Source of the DNA: Planctomycetota bacterium
GTDB taxonomy: Bacteria; Planctomycetota; Phycisphaerae; Phycisphaerales; UBA5793
Reading direction: 5' to 3'
Assembly: GCA_013112555.1 (NCBI GenBank)
Contig: JABFGK010000001.1
Location: 1,648,581 to 1,712,580 of the forward strand
Length of the DNA stretch: 64,000 nt
The notes below the pieces were generated by a model. It was not told the DNA's origin, searched no databases, and worked only from the letters and a program-made list of their open reading frames with translations. Below are positions 16,903 to 24,917 of the stretch, piece after piece. A program made the translations under genes and the position numbers. Each line of letters opens with the position of its first letter. Positions within the stretch are counted from its first letter, which is position 1.

Positions 16903-18924
16903 TTGCCCCCCCATTATTGTAATGTTGCGCATGATAGATCGACGCGATTCAGACTTTTAGGCGCATTTCTCACAGTCATGTTTCTCGTTGCCAACCATTC
17001 TCACACCACCCTTGCCCAGTCCTACACCGGACCGGGTTTCAGGCCGTTCTACGGGATCGACATGATTGATGCCACCCTGACTCAGTGGGATGCTCACAGC
17101 GGGAAGGAGTTCACCACAGGCGAACTGACCGATATCAACAATCAGCACCGAGCCTGTGGCTGGGTGGAATATGAAGAGAGCAGCGAAACCTACACCGCAC
17201 CGTTCTACTACGCTGAGTTCCCCAGATTGGTCACGGATGCAAGTGACGACATTCTCTACACCATCATCGGCCGGTCTGTCCTCCTGCCGACCAACGCTTA
17301 TGGGCACGCAACCGCCGAGGGCATCAGCGCCACCGATACTGACGTGACATACGTTGTCGGATCGATGTGGACGAACCAGAGCGGCACACAGTATCAGGCT
17401 GCTGTATGGACATGCGAGGATGATCCGGAGACGTATTCGTATGAGTTGATTCCCGATCTCGACTCACCCAGTGTCGCCTACGCAGTCAACTATGATTCCG
17501 GTACCCTGTATGTGGTGGGACAGCACGGAGATCCCGGCGAGGAAGAGAATACATCATTCGTGGCCCGGTACAGCGGCAGTACCTGGACGATCAAGGAGCC
17601 ACATGCACCGTTGATGGGGTTTGCGAGCGATGTCATCGAACTCGACGACGGGACGAACGAAATCAGAGTGGTTGGTCAGATCGAATACCAGGATTCCTGG
17701 ACGGCCTATGAATGCGAGTGGGACGGTCAAGCCTCGCAAGTACACCCGAACGAGACACCGTACGGGCAAGACTGGTCCGGTGCTCGTGCCATCAATATTT
17801 CATTCAATATTGTCGGATGGCGGTGGCCGAGTGATGCTTCGCACCGGCCTGTCTACTGGGGCTGGTATGATGTCGACGGCAGCGATGCCTGGGGCTGCGA
17901 GGACGTCGTCGGCCCACCGGTGATTCTCGATGCGATTTCGCAGGACCTGAATGCGAGCGACGAAGTCGTCGTTTCTTACACTCCAGATTCCACCAGCGGT
18001 GGGAAACTGTGGACACTTGGGACGGCATGGGACATCGATGATCTTGCCTATCTGAACGATGCAGCCCCGGATGTCAGTTCGGCAGTGCACAAACTCTGGG
18101 TAATCAACGATGATTTGTGGATTGCTGGCTCATACAAGACGAGCAACGGCGATCCGCGCCCTCTGCTCCTGGTGCCATACGACGTCGACAATGACGGCGT
18201 CCCTGATTTTCGCCAGATCGTGGAGAGCCAGCAGCCGAACGAGGACAATCTGGACGAATACGGCAGACAGTGGTTGCTCGATCAGACAGAACAGATGCGA
18301 GTTGGCCTTCATGCACCGGGCTGGAATGGTACACCCGACCCTGATCCCGACTGTGGCACTTGTGCAGGAGAGATTAGCAATGTGCAAACGGTCCGGCAGA
18401 TTATCGTACATCAGGGGTCTCTCATTGAGGAGGATCAAGTTGGGTTGTACGAGTTTGCAACAAAAAACGATGGGGTACATGTAAACACATGTGGCGATCT
18501 TGCAGAGATGATTGAGGACTGGTCGGATGGGAATTGGTATGACGGCCCGTCCGGGTGTGACGATGGAGGCTCGCAACAGAGTAAGGAAGTCATCTGCACC
18601 ATTCGTGTGATCAACCCAGACGATACAAATCAGGATTACATACCGACCGAGGCGGATGACTACCCTCATAGTCACATTCTATACCACCTGCGCGAAATGG
18701 GATACAGGCTCGCCAACTGCCTCGACTTCATACAAGTGGGTAATGAGCATTGGTCCGGCTCTGGAGAGTTGTACATTCATGAAGGGCTCCTCCAAGGCCA
18801 AGGCTGCTCCGGGGAGTCTTACTTCGGAGTGTATCAGGCTCGACGTGTCGGGCCGAAGCGCTGGCGCTTGTTCACGATTGGTATATCGCACAGGCCCGTG
18901 AACTCCGGGTTGGTTCAGCATTAG
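16903..18924 (+). CDS. Secreted glycosidase-like protein, first reading frame (broken gene, part 1)
   Basis: A large secreted protein. The hydrophobic segment FRLLGAFLTVMFLVA and LAQS make a signal peptide. Residues 40-440 contain repeats of the HAF/beta-propeller kind (for example ARAINISFNIVGW), and the second part looks like a TIM-barrel hydrolase of clan GH-A: DFIQVGNEHWSGSGELY carries the Asn-Glu of the acid/base site. After residue 652 this frame becomes nonsense; the protein continues at 18855 in the next frame (following entry), as if one G or C were missing in GGGCC (18850-18854). The start here is a weak TTG; ATG 16820, with AGGAG upstream, becomes in-frame if the seven-C run at 16906-16912 is one base short. 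Confidence 0.65.
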   Translation: MPPHYCNVAHDRSTRFRLLGAFLTVMFLVANHSHTTLAQSYTGPGFRPFYGIDMIDATLTQWDAHSGKEFTTGELTDINNQHRACGWVEYEESSETYTAPFYYAEFPRLVTDASDDILYTIIGRSVLLPTNAYGHATAEGISATDTDVTYVVGSMWTNQSGTQYQAAVWTCEDDPETYSYELIPDLDSPSVAYAVNYDSGTLYVVGQHGDPGEEENTSFVARYSGSTWTIKEPHAPLMGFASDVIELDDGTNEIRVVGQIEYQDSWTAYECEWDGQASQVHPNETPYGQDWSGARAINISFNIVGWRWPSDASHRPVYWGWYDVDGSDAWGCEDVVGPPVILDAISQDLNASDEVVVSYTPDSTSGGKLWTLGTAWDIDDLAYLNDAAPDVSSAVHKLWVINDDLWIAGSYKTSNGDPRPLLLVPYDVDNDGVPDFRQIVESQQPNEDNLDEYGRQWLLDQTEQMRVGLHAPGWNGTPDPDPDCGTCAGEISNVQTVRQIIVHQGSLIEEDQVGLYEFATKNDGVHVNTCGDLAEMIEDWSDGNWYDGPSGCDDGGSQQSKEVICTIRVINPDDTNQDYIPTEADDYPHSHILYHLREMGYRLANCLDFIQVGNEHWSGSGELYIHEGLLQGQGCSGESYFGVYQARRVGPKRWRLFTIGISHRPVNSGLVQH

Positions 18925-19661
18925 GCGGACGCCCTCTGCGGCTTGTCACGCCCGCAGTGTCGGGCGAGACCGTCTTAGGAGCAGGATCGGGAGACTACGT
19001 GACACACTGGATCAGAGTGCTGGTGAATGACCTTGTCAACGACCACCAGATGTCAATTGATGAGCATCTGCATTATTATGCCTACGCTGATGTCGGCGAC
19101 TGGGTGGAGGCACTGGTCGATCCCCCATCCGAACAGAACTACTGCGAGACGCCCGCTTCCTGCCTGGCCCTGGAGTGGGGACCGAGGTTGCAGCCACAGA
19201 ACAATGAGTGGTGGACCAATGATGGCAGTGACCAGTTCCCATTGTACTTCACGGAGGATGCAGATGAACCCGATACATCCTGGGATGACTTTGTGAGGGA
19301 GTGGGAGTTTGAGCAATACGGACAGTCTGGCTTCCAATTCTACGATGTCCTTGCGCAACTGGAGGCATACGCCTTCCTCACAGCCTGCTACGGCCCCACC
19401 ACACAACGTATGAATGGAGGGGCACCGGTCCACTGGAATCTGGCGTCATTGAGGACTGACGAATTGAGACTGAACAATGACTGCAATACCTGTAAGGGCT
19501 CAGGTGATGATCCGTGGTTCAGTACGCTCCTCACCGTGGGGTCCGGTTACAATGCGTATGAGAATGCTGCCGGTGAGTATCAGATCGACAGCTTTGATCC
19601 CCATCCCGATGGCTGCGATTGTGGCGACGTCTGTTATGATGACTGCACGTCAGGCAACTAG
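18855..19661 (+). CDS. Secreted glycosidase-like protein, C-terminal part in the shifted frame
   Basis: It continues from EALALVHDWYIAQARELRVG. Features expected after the acid/base Glu of clan GH-A follow in order: the strand LRLVTPAVSGETVLG, an active-site-like DEHLHYYAY segment, and LALEWGPR, where the Glu would be the nucleophile. The C-terminus is Cys-rich (CNTCKGSG, then CDCGDVCYDDC). The stop codon directly abuts the ATG of the HAF-repeat gene at 19662. The substrate cannot be named; the catalytic assignment is an inference from motif order and spacing. Confidence 0.6.
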   Translation, partial: EALALVHDWYIAQARELRVGSALGGRPLRLVTPAVSGETVLGAGSGDYVTHWIRVLVNDLVNDHQMSIDEHLHYYAYADVGDWVEALVDPPSEQNYCETPASCLALEWGPRLQPQNNEWWTNDGSDQFPLYFTEDADEPDTSWDDFVREWEFEQYGQSGFQFYDVLAQLEAYAFLTACYGPTTQRMNGGAPVHWNLASLRTDELRLNNDCNTCKGSGDDPWFSTLLTVGSGYNAYENAAGEYQIDSFDPHPDGCDCGDVCYDDCTSGN

Positions 19662-21071
19662 ATGAAGAGGAGGTATGTGATCGTGCGACACGCAACCACA
19701 CTGTCATTCGCGTGCCTGTGTCTCTTTCCCATCTGGTGCAATCCAGCGGCTGCAGCCGACTTGCCCCAGTATGCGATTATTGAAATGCCTACGTTCGGCG
19801 GCAGCAACTCAAATGGGATTGCACTGAACTCTAACTGCCAGGTAACAGGCTATGCCAGAATAGAGAATGATACAGGCTCACACTGCTTTCTATGGACGAA
19901 CGGCGAAATGCGCGATCTTGGCACATTGGGCGGGAACTTCAGCTATGGATTTGATATTAATAACTCCGGCGTCATCGTAGGAACATCAGAGTTTAAAGAT
20001 GACCCGCCGCTTACTGATAATGCCTGTATGTGGACGGCCGACGGACACAGTGTCTATCTTGGGACGCTCGGCGGCGCTGAGTCATGGGCATATAGTGTTA
20101 ACACTGTGGGTCAGATCGTTGGTGCCTCAGAGGTTGACAGTGGCACTGCGCGCTTTGCGTTTATATGGGAGGACGGGGTCATGTCTCCCCTTGGTGAAGT
20201 GAGCGGACGGCCAGGCACTCGGGCGTATGCTATCAACGAGAGTGGGTATGCGGTTGGAATATCGGAGGATGAGCTGTACTGGAAAGCCATTCTGTGGCAC
20301 CCTGAGGGGACGGCAGAGAACCTGGGGTCGTTCTGGGACGGCCATACCTATGCCAATGGCATCAATGACAATATGGAGATTACAGGCTCATCCGACACTG
20401 GGATAGGGCCACATGGCTTCTACTATGACTACCGCACGGGTGAATTGCTCGACCTACAGCGTGCCGGGTATCCTACGACATCAGCAGGATATAGCATTAA
20501 CAACTTCGGACAGATCGTTGGCATGAAAGGCGATCGCTACAGTGGCAGAGAAGATGCATTTGCGTGGGACAGGGAGCACGGCATGGTGGTACTGGACCGT
20601 CTGCAGCCACCGAATTGCAATTGGCATCTTAGATTCGGAAAGGACATTAACGACTTTGGGCAGGTTGTAGGTGGAGGTACCAGAGGCGGGGGCGGCTATT
20701 TTGACTTGCAGGGCTTCCTCATGACGCCGGTGTATTCCTCGTTTTATCTCTCGAAAGCGAAGCCGGGTATTGCGGGTGAAGTGAACACGGTCCGTGCTGA
20801 GAACTTCGTCAATGTCCCGGTCGGCACCACTGTGTACTTCTGCTACTCGTTGCACGGAGGTGGCACGTTGATCCCCGGCTGTGATGTGTCTATCAACGCG
20901 CTGCAGCTCGAGAATGCCAAGAGCGCCGGCTCGGCGGCGGTTGATGCCAACGGTGTCGCGACGCTGGAGGGTGTGGTGCCGGCCAAGATGAGCGGGCGCG
21001 AGGTGATTTTCCAGGCGGTGATTCCCGGCTCCTGCGAGATCAGCAATCTGGTCGTGCAACGATTCGAGTAG
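19662..21071 (+). CDS. Secreted HAF-repeat protein with shared C-terminal domain (copy 1)
   Basis: A signal peptide (TLSFACLCLFPIWCNPAAAA) is followed by about six HAF-type repeats, for example RDLGTLGGNFSYGFDINNSG ending in VIVG. Such repeats probably fold as a beta-propeller. From about residue 365 comes a separate domain with NTVRAENF, YSLHGGG, a pair of Cys and a final FQAVIPGSCEISNLVVQRF. This last domain also ends the second HAF protein (39351) and, without the Cys, the M14 peptidase (28810). The gene starts at the base after the stop codon of the glycosidase-like gene, so the two are almost certainly co-transcribed and exported together. The role is unknown; glycan or surface binding is a guess. 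Confidence 0.8.
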   Translation: MKRRYVIVRHATTLSFACLCLFPIWCNPAAAADLPQYAIIEMPTFGGSNSNGIALNSNCQVTGYARIENDTGSHCFLWTNGEMRDLGTLGGNFSYGFDINNSGVIVGTSEFKDDPPLTDNACMWTADGHSVYLGTLGGAESWAYSVNTVGQIVGASEVDSGTARFAFIWEDGVMSPLGEVSGRPGTRAYAINESGYAVGISEDELYWKAILWHPEGTAENLGSFWDGHTYANGINDNMEITGSSDTGIGPHGFYYDYRTGELLDLQRAGYPTTSAGYSINNFGQIVGMKGDRYSGREDAFAWDREHGMVVLDRLQPPNCNWHLRFGKDINDFGQVVGGGTRGGGGYFDLQGFLMTPVYSSFYLSKAKPGIAGEVNTVRAENFVNVPVGTTVYFCYSLHGGGTLIPGCDVSINALQLENAKSAGSAAVDANGVATLEGVVPAKMSGREVIFQAVIPGSCEISNLVVQRFE

Positions 21072-21285
21072 AGGCCCAGCTGTCCTGGGGTGGCGCGCTC
21101 GATGATTCGCTTCACCCCCAGGCTACACACGATCACCGCTTCGCGGTGGATTCCAACATTCGTGGGAATGACGAGTAAGGAGAGGTACCCGCTCCCTCAC
21201 GGTCGCGGCTCGTAAGAGTCGGGCCTGCGGTCCGATGATAATGGACGGGCGAGACGCCCGTGCCACCGCGGAGCGGAGAAGATGG

Positions 21286-21305
21286 ATTCCCGCGTGCGCG
21301 GGAAT
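21286..21305. repeat. Perfect palindrome ATTCCCGCG-TG-CGCGGGAAT
   Basis: A nine-base-pair stem with a two-base loop followed by GACGG. The flanking words (GATGGATTCC before, GGAATGACG after) recur at 21146 and 21495 with mutated stems, so it is one member of a small repeat family. Confidence 0.7.
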
Positions 21306-21436
21306 GACGGGCCGTAGGGGCACGATGTCGAAGACCCTGAGCAATGTCGAATGGCATGTGCCCCGTTGTGGGTCCAGATCCTCTGTTACACTTCGTTCGC
21401 CCTCCGGGCGGCGTACGCTCGTGGCGCGTGCCTGTT

Positions 21437-21456
21437 CCGGCGGCTGAAGCCGCCGG
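21437..21456. repeat. Perfect palindrome CCGGCGGCT-GA-AGCCGCCGG
   Basis: A nine-base-pair stem with a two-base loop in the same repeat cluster. It is unrelated in sequence to the ATTCCC palindrome. It has no T-run on either side, so it is not an intrinsic terminator. Confidence 0.6.
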
Positions 21457-21612
21457 CTACGTTCGTGCGCCCTGACGGGCGAGGAAGGAGAGAAGATGGA
21501 TTCCAACGTTCGCTGGAATGACGTGTAAGGAGAGGTACCCGCTCCCTCACGGTCGCGGCTCGTCGGATTTAGTGCCCTCCTGACGTCGGGCTTGAACCGG
21601 CCTACCTAAGAA

Positions 21613-23580
21613 TCAACCGTAACTTCGGCCGCACTTGTTTTCGTAGTAGTTAATAAACGCGCGGTTGACGACGCGGTAGCCGCCTGGTGTCGGATAGTCG
21701 CCGGTGAAGTACCAGTCGCCATGATGTTTCGGAATCGCTTGACGCAGGCCGTCAATCGACTGGTAGATCACATCAAACTCACCGTCCCATGGAACGTCCC
21801 TGGGTCTCACCAGTTCGGCCACAGCCTGCCCCAATTGCTGCTCGGAGATTTCATCGTACAGGCGTTTGACCAGATTCTGTTGAGGTCGGTCGGCACGAGG
21901 TGTGGCAGCCAGCGCACAACAGTCCTCGTACACCTGTTTGATCAGATCCTCGTCGCCGCGCTCCTTCACAATCTTGATCGCTGCCTGGAATGCAACAAAT
22001 CGGCCGAGTTCGCTCATGTCGATGCCGTAACAATCCGGGTACTTAATAGGCGGGGCAGAACTGAGAATGATAATCCGTTTCGGATTCAGACGGATCAGCA
22101 TCGTCACAATCGACTCGCGCAACGTCGTCCCGCGCACGATCGAGTCATCAAGAACGACGAGCGTGTCATCTGCATTCAGACAGTGACGGGTAATGTCATA
22201 CACATGGCTTACAAGGTCGCCGCGCAACCGTTCCTGCATGATGAACGTGCGCATCTTCTGGTCTTTGTGGGCGGCTTTTTCGACGCGGGGCACGCCATTG
22301 AGCATCAAGCGGTTCACGTCGTGACGGGTGAGTGAGCCGGCTTCATATAATTGCCAGAGTTCATCGGCATGGTGTTGGCGGGAACTGCGGCCGACTTCCT
22401 CGACGAGCCCGAGGAAGGCCGTCTCGGCCGTATTGGGGATGAAACTGAACACCGTGTGTTCAATGTCATGATCGATGGCTTTGAGCGTGGGTTCAGCCAG
22501 TTCCCGGCCGAGCGCTTTGCGTTCGCGGTAGATATCGGGATCGTTGCCGCGTGAGAAGTAAATGCGCTCGAAGGAGCAATGCATGGGTTTGAGCGGCTTG
22601 GTAAACGGCTCGTGGACGATGGAGCCGTCATGCCGCAGCCAGAAGAGGTGCCCGGGCTTGACGACTTTGACGTCGGACGGTTCGACATTGAAGACGGTAC
22701 ACAGGGCAGCCCGCTCGGAGGCCATCGCAATGACTTCGTCGTTTTCATAGTAGAAACCCGGCCGAATGCCGCTCGGGTCGCGACAGACGAAGGCGTCACC
22801 GTGGCCGACGAGGCCGGCAATCATGTACCCACCATCCCAGTCCTTCGCAGCGTTTTCGAAGACGGAGACGAGGTCGACACGGGTGGCGAGTTCTCGCGCC
22901 AGGTCGGCCCCTGACAGCGTCGGGTCCTGGGCGAACAGATCCTTGAGGATCCGGTCGTTCTCACCGTCGAGGAAGTGGCCGATTTTTTCGAGCAGCGTGA
23001 GCGTGTCAGCCACCCCGACCGGCCGGAGGCCGTAACCGACCAGTTTGGCAAACAGTTCATCGGCGTTGGTCAGGTTGAAGTTGCCGGCAATGGCCAGCGA
23101 GCGGCTGGCCCAGTTGCTGTGCCGGACATGCGGGTGACAGGCTGACAGAGAGTCATCCTCGCCATGTGTGCTGTATCGGAGGTGGCCGAGGTACAGTTCG
23201 CCGAGGAAGTCAAAGCGGGCTTTGAGTTCGTCGTCGGACATGGAGGTCAGCGCATCGGTCACCAGTTCCGGGTCGCCGGGCCGGCCGTCGGCATCCGCAG
23301 ACGCAGCCATTTCACGATAGATCTCGTCAAAGACCGCCTGCCCGGGGTCGCCGGCCAGGCTGGATCGTTTTCGCAGGAGATATGGGCTTCCCATGGGGAC
23401 ATCGAGTTTGACACAGGCAGCGCCGGCCCCGTCCTGGCCACGGTTACGCTGCTTGATCATGAGCAGGTGCAGGCGATCAAGCCCCCAGGTTGGGGTTTCG
23501 TACTTCTCACGGTAGTAGGACAACGGCTTTCGGAGGCGAATGAGGGCCAATCCGCATTCATGCCCGATGGAATCGCTCAT
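21613..23580 (-). CDS. purF: Amidophosphoribosyltransferase (long PurF type)
   Basis: First committed step of purine synthesis: PRPP plus glutamine to phosphoribosylamine. The N-terminal class II glutaminase domain starts MSDSIGHECGLALIR, with Cys9 as the probable nucleophile, and continues with HNRGQDGAG-like KQRNRGQDGAG and GHLRYSTHG. The phosphoribosyltransferase domain has the PRPP loop VVLDDSIVRGTTL. At 655 residues it is longer than the E. coli enzyme and matches the variant seen in Bacteroidetes and Planctomycetota, which has an insertion in the glutaminase half and a C-terminal extension ending in YENKCGRSYG. purB lies 1.3 kb upstream on the same strand with an HDOD gene between them. 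Confidence 0.92.
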   Translation of the reverse strand: MSDSIGHECGLALIRLRKPLSYYREKYETPTWGLDRLHLLMIKQRNRGQDGAGAACVKLDVPMGSPYLLRKRSSLAGDPGQAVFDEIYREMAASADADGRPGDPELVTDALTSMSDDELKARFDFLGELYLGHLRYSTHGEDDSLSACHPHVRHSNWASRSLAIAGNFNLTNADELFAKLVGYGLRPVGVADTLTLLEKIGHFLDGENDRILKDLFAQDPTLSGADLARELATRVDLVSVFENAAKDWDGGYMIAGLVGHGDAFVCRDPSGIRPGFYYENDEVIAMASERAALCTVFNVEPSDVKVVKPGHLFWLRHDGSIVHEPFTKPLKPMHCSFERIYFSRGNDPDIYRERKALGRELAEPTLKAIDHDIEHTVFSFIPNTAETAFLGLVEEVGRSSRQHHADELWQLYEAGSLTRHDVNRLMLNGVPRVEKAAHKDQKMRTFIMQERLRGDLVSHVYDITRHCLNADDTLVVLDDSIVRGTTLRESIVTMLIRLNPKRIIILSSAPPIKYPDCYGIDMSELGRFVAFQAAIKIVKERGDEDLIKQVYEDCCALAATPRADRPQQNLVKRLYDEISEQQLGQAVAELVRPRDVPWDGEFDVIYQSIDGLRQAIPKHHGDWYFTGDYPTPGGYRVVNRAFINYYENKCGRSYG

Positions 23581-23742
23581 GTGTCTTGCTGCTCGGCTGG
23601 GTACAACAGGTCAGATGTTCAAGGTTCGACACCCGATGGTAGGCAGGCAGGATGGGAGGGGTGGAGGCGGGTCGATGCCGGGATTGGGGGATGTGTGGGC
23701 AGGGCCCATTGATGTGCCCAATGAGATGCGCCCATGACAAAA

Positions 23743-23775
23743 CCCCACGAGCCAACTGTCTGGTTCCTCGTGGGG
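23743..23775 (-). terminator. Intrinsic terminator after the HDOD gene
   Basis: CCCCACGAG (23743-23751) pairs perfectly with CTCGTGGGG (23767-23775) around a 15-base loop. Read leftward, the stem is followed by TTTTG. It lies 56 bases beyond the stop codon of the HDOD gene and before the purF start, so it ends HDOD transcription and separates it from purF. Confidence 0.75.
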
Positions 23776-23830
23776 TAGGTCTTGCTCCGCCCCCTGCTTC
23801 TCTATCTGGTTCGCACCAGATTTTGATCGA

Positions 23831-24709
23831 TCAGCCGAGCATCGTCTGTACCTGTTCGAGGCTCTGAGGCAGGTCACTGTGGATCTGTTGCAGGTCGGCA
23901 CTGGAGAGGCACAGATCCTCAAGGATCATGGAATCGACATCGGTTGACATGACGTCACCGGTGAATCCGATGTGTTCGAGTGCAGCGAGCTTGTCGGCCA
24001 GGTGAATGACACAGGCCAGCGTGCGGACACCCGGTTCGAGTTCGAGTGGGTTGTGGTGGTACCCGGTCACATAGCTGAAACTCTTGGGAAATCGCCACTT
24101 CTCGCACAGGCCGCGCCCGAAGTCCTGGTGGTTGGCGCCGAAGATCGACTCCTCAATCTCCAGGAAGTCACCGTTACTGCCATCGGGATTGAATTTCTCG
24201 AAGACCTCGATGAGTTTGTGCCTGCTGGTCTGCATTTCGACCATGATGCCGATGTCATGCAGCAGGCCGCCGAGGAATGCCTCGTCCGACAACCCGATCC
24301 CTGCACTGTCTGCGATCAACTTTGCTGCCGCTGCCGCCCCGGTCGAGTGGACCCAGAGGTCCCGAGCAGAGAATCCCTCACAGAGTTCCCCGCCTCGGAA
24401 CAGTTTGGCCAGGCTGGTTGCAATCGCGATATTCTTGACTGCATTCAGGCCGAGCAGCACAATGGCTCGATTGATCGAGCCAATCTGCCCCGGCAGGCCA
24501 TAGAACGCTGAGTTGACCACCTTGAGGATGCGGCTGCAGAGAGCCGGATCGTTGGTGATCACCTTGTGCAAGTCCTGAGCCGTCGAGGTTGGATCCTCAA
24601 CGAGTTCAATGATCTTGAGCGTTATCTCGGGCAGCGTGGCAATGTGGCTGACTTCGAGAAGGGCATCATTGACAGCCGATTCACGCTCTTGTGTCCAAGT
24701 GGAAGCCAT
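23831..24709 (-). CDS. HDOD domain protein
   Basis: A single HDOD (HD-related output) domain occupies nearly all 292 residues: LPEITLKIIELVEDPTSTAQ, the helix NDPALCSRILKVVNSAFYG, and INRAIVLLGLNAVKNIAIA. A later GGLLHDIGIMVEMQ carries an HD pair, and a second HH pair is in TGYHHNPLE. HDOD proteins are signalling or output modules in motility, stress and cyclic-nucleotide pathways, usually without shown hydrolase activity. It has no receiver or GGDEF domain attached. An intrinsic terminator follows the gene. Confidence 0.92.
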   Translation of the reverse strand: MASTWTQERESAVNDALLEVSHIATLPEITLKIIELVEDPTSTAQDLHKVITNDPALCSRILKVVNSAFYGLPGQIGSINRAIVLLGLNAVKNIAIATSLAKLFRGGELCEGFSARDLWVHSTGAAAAAKLIADSAGIGLSDEAFLGGLLHDIGIMVEMQTSRHKLIEVFEKFNPDGSNGDFLEIEESIFGANHQDFGRGLCEKWRFPKSFSYVTGYHHNPLELEPGVRTLACVIHLADKLAALEHIGFTGDVMSTDVDSMILEDLCLSSADLQQIHSDLPQSLEQVQTMLG

Positions 24710-24917
24710 CTGGCGAGTCTCCCTCTGGGCTAACCCGGTTCATCTGGCTTATCGGGTACGTTTCCATACGACTTGATGGTGTGTGATGAAATGAGCCCGG
24801 CATTCGGCCACAAAAACACAGCGGCAGCGACCGAACACTCACCCTCAGAAGCGCAGAGAGGTTACTGGACGTCATACCGGACGATGCCTGCGTTCGGATG
24901 CCGGCGGCCGGTCCTTT

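Larger units (their letters stand above)
21072..21612. repeat. REP-like repeat cluster (right border of the block 16.9-21.1 kb)
   Basis: No gene was found here. Two direct repeats of 68-69 bases (21146-21213 and 21495-21563) begin with a GATTCCAAC/GGAATGACG palindrome, continue with AAGGAGAGGTACCC and end in the element also present at 16671. Between them are GGGCG-AGA-CGCCC (about 21246-21258), ATTCCCGCG-TG-CGCGGGAAT (21286-21305) and CCGGCGGCT-GA-AGCCGCCGG (21437-21456), plus two short GCCC/GGGC hairpins. The ATTCCC...GGGAAT core is like intergenic palindromes found in many bacteria. The spacing is irregular and the spacers are short, so this is not a CRISPR. Confidence 0.75.

Noticed and set aside
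21146..21563. Repeated words that might suggest a CRISPR array
   Set aside because: Only two long direct repeats about 280 bases apart with other palindromes between them; no regular spacers and no cas genes in the window.
23610..23645. GGTTCGACACCC resembling a tRNA T-arm
   Set aside because: No matching acceptor, D or anticodon stems can be drawn upstream of it.
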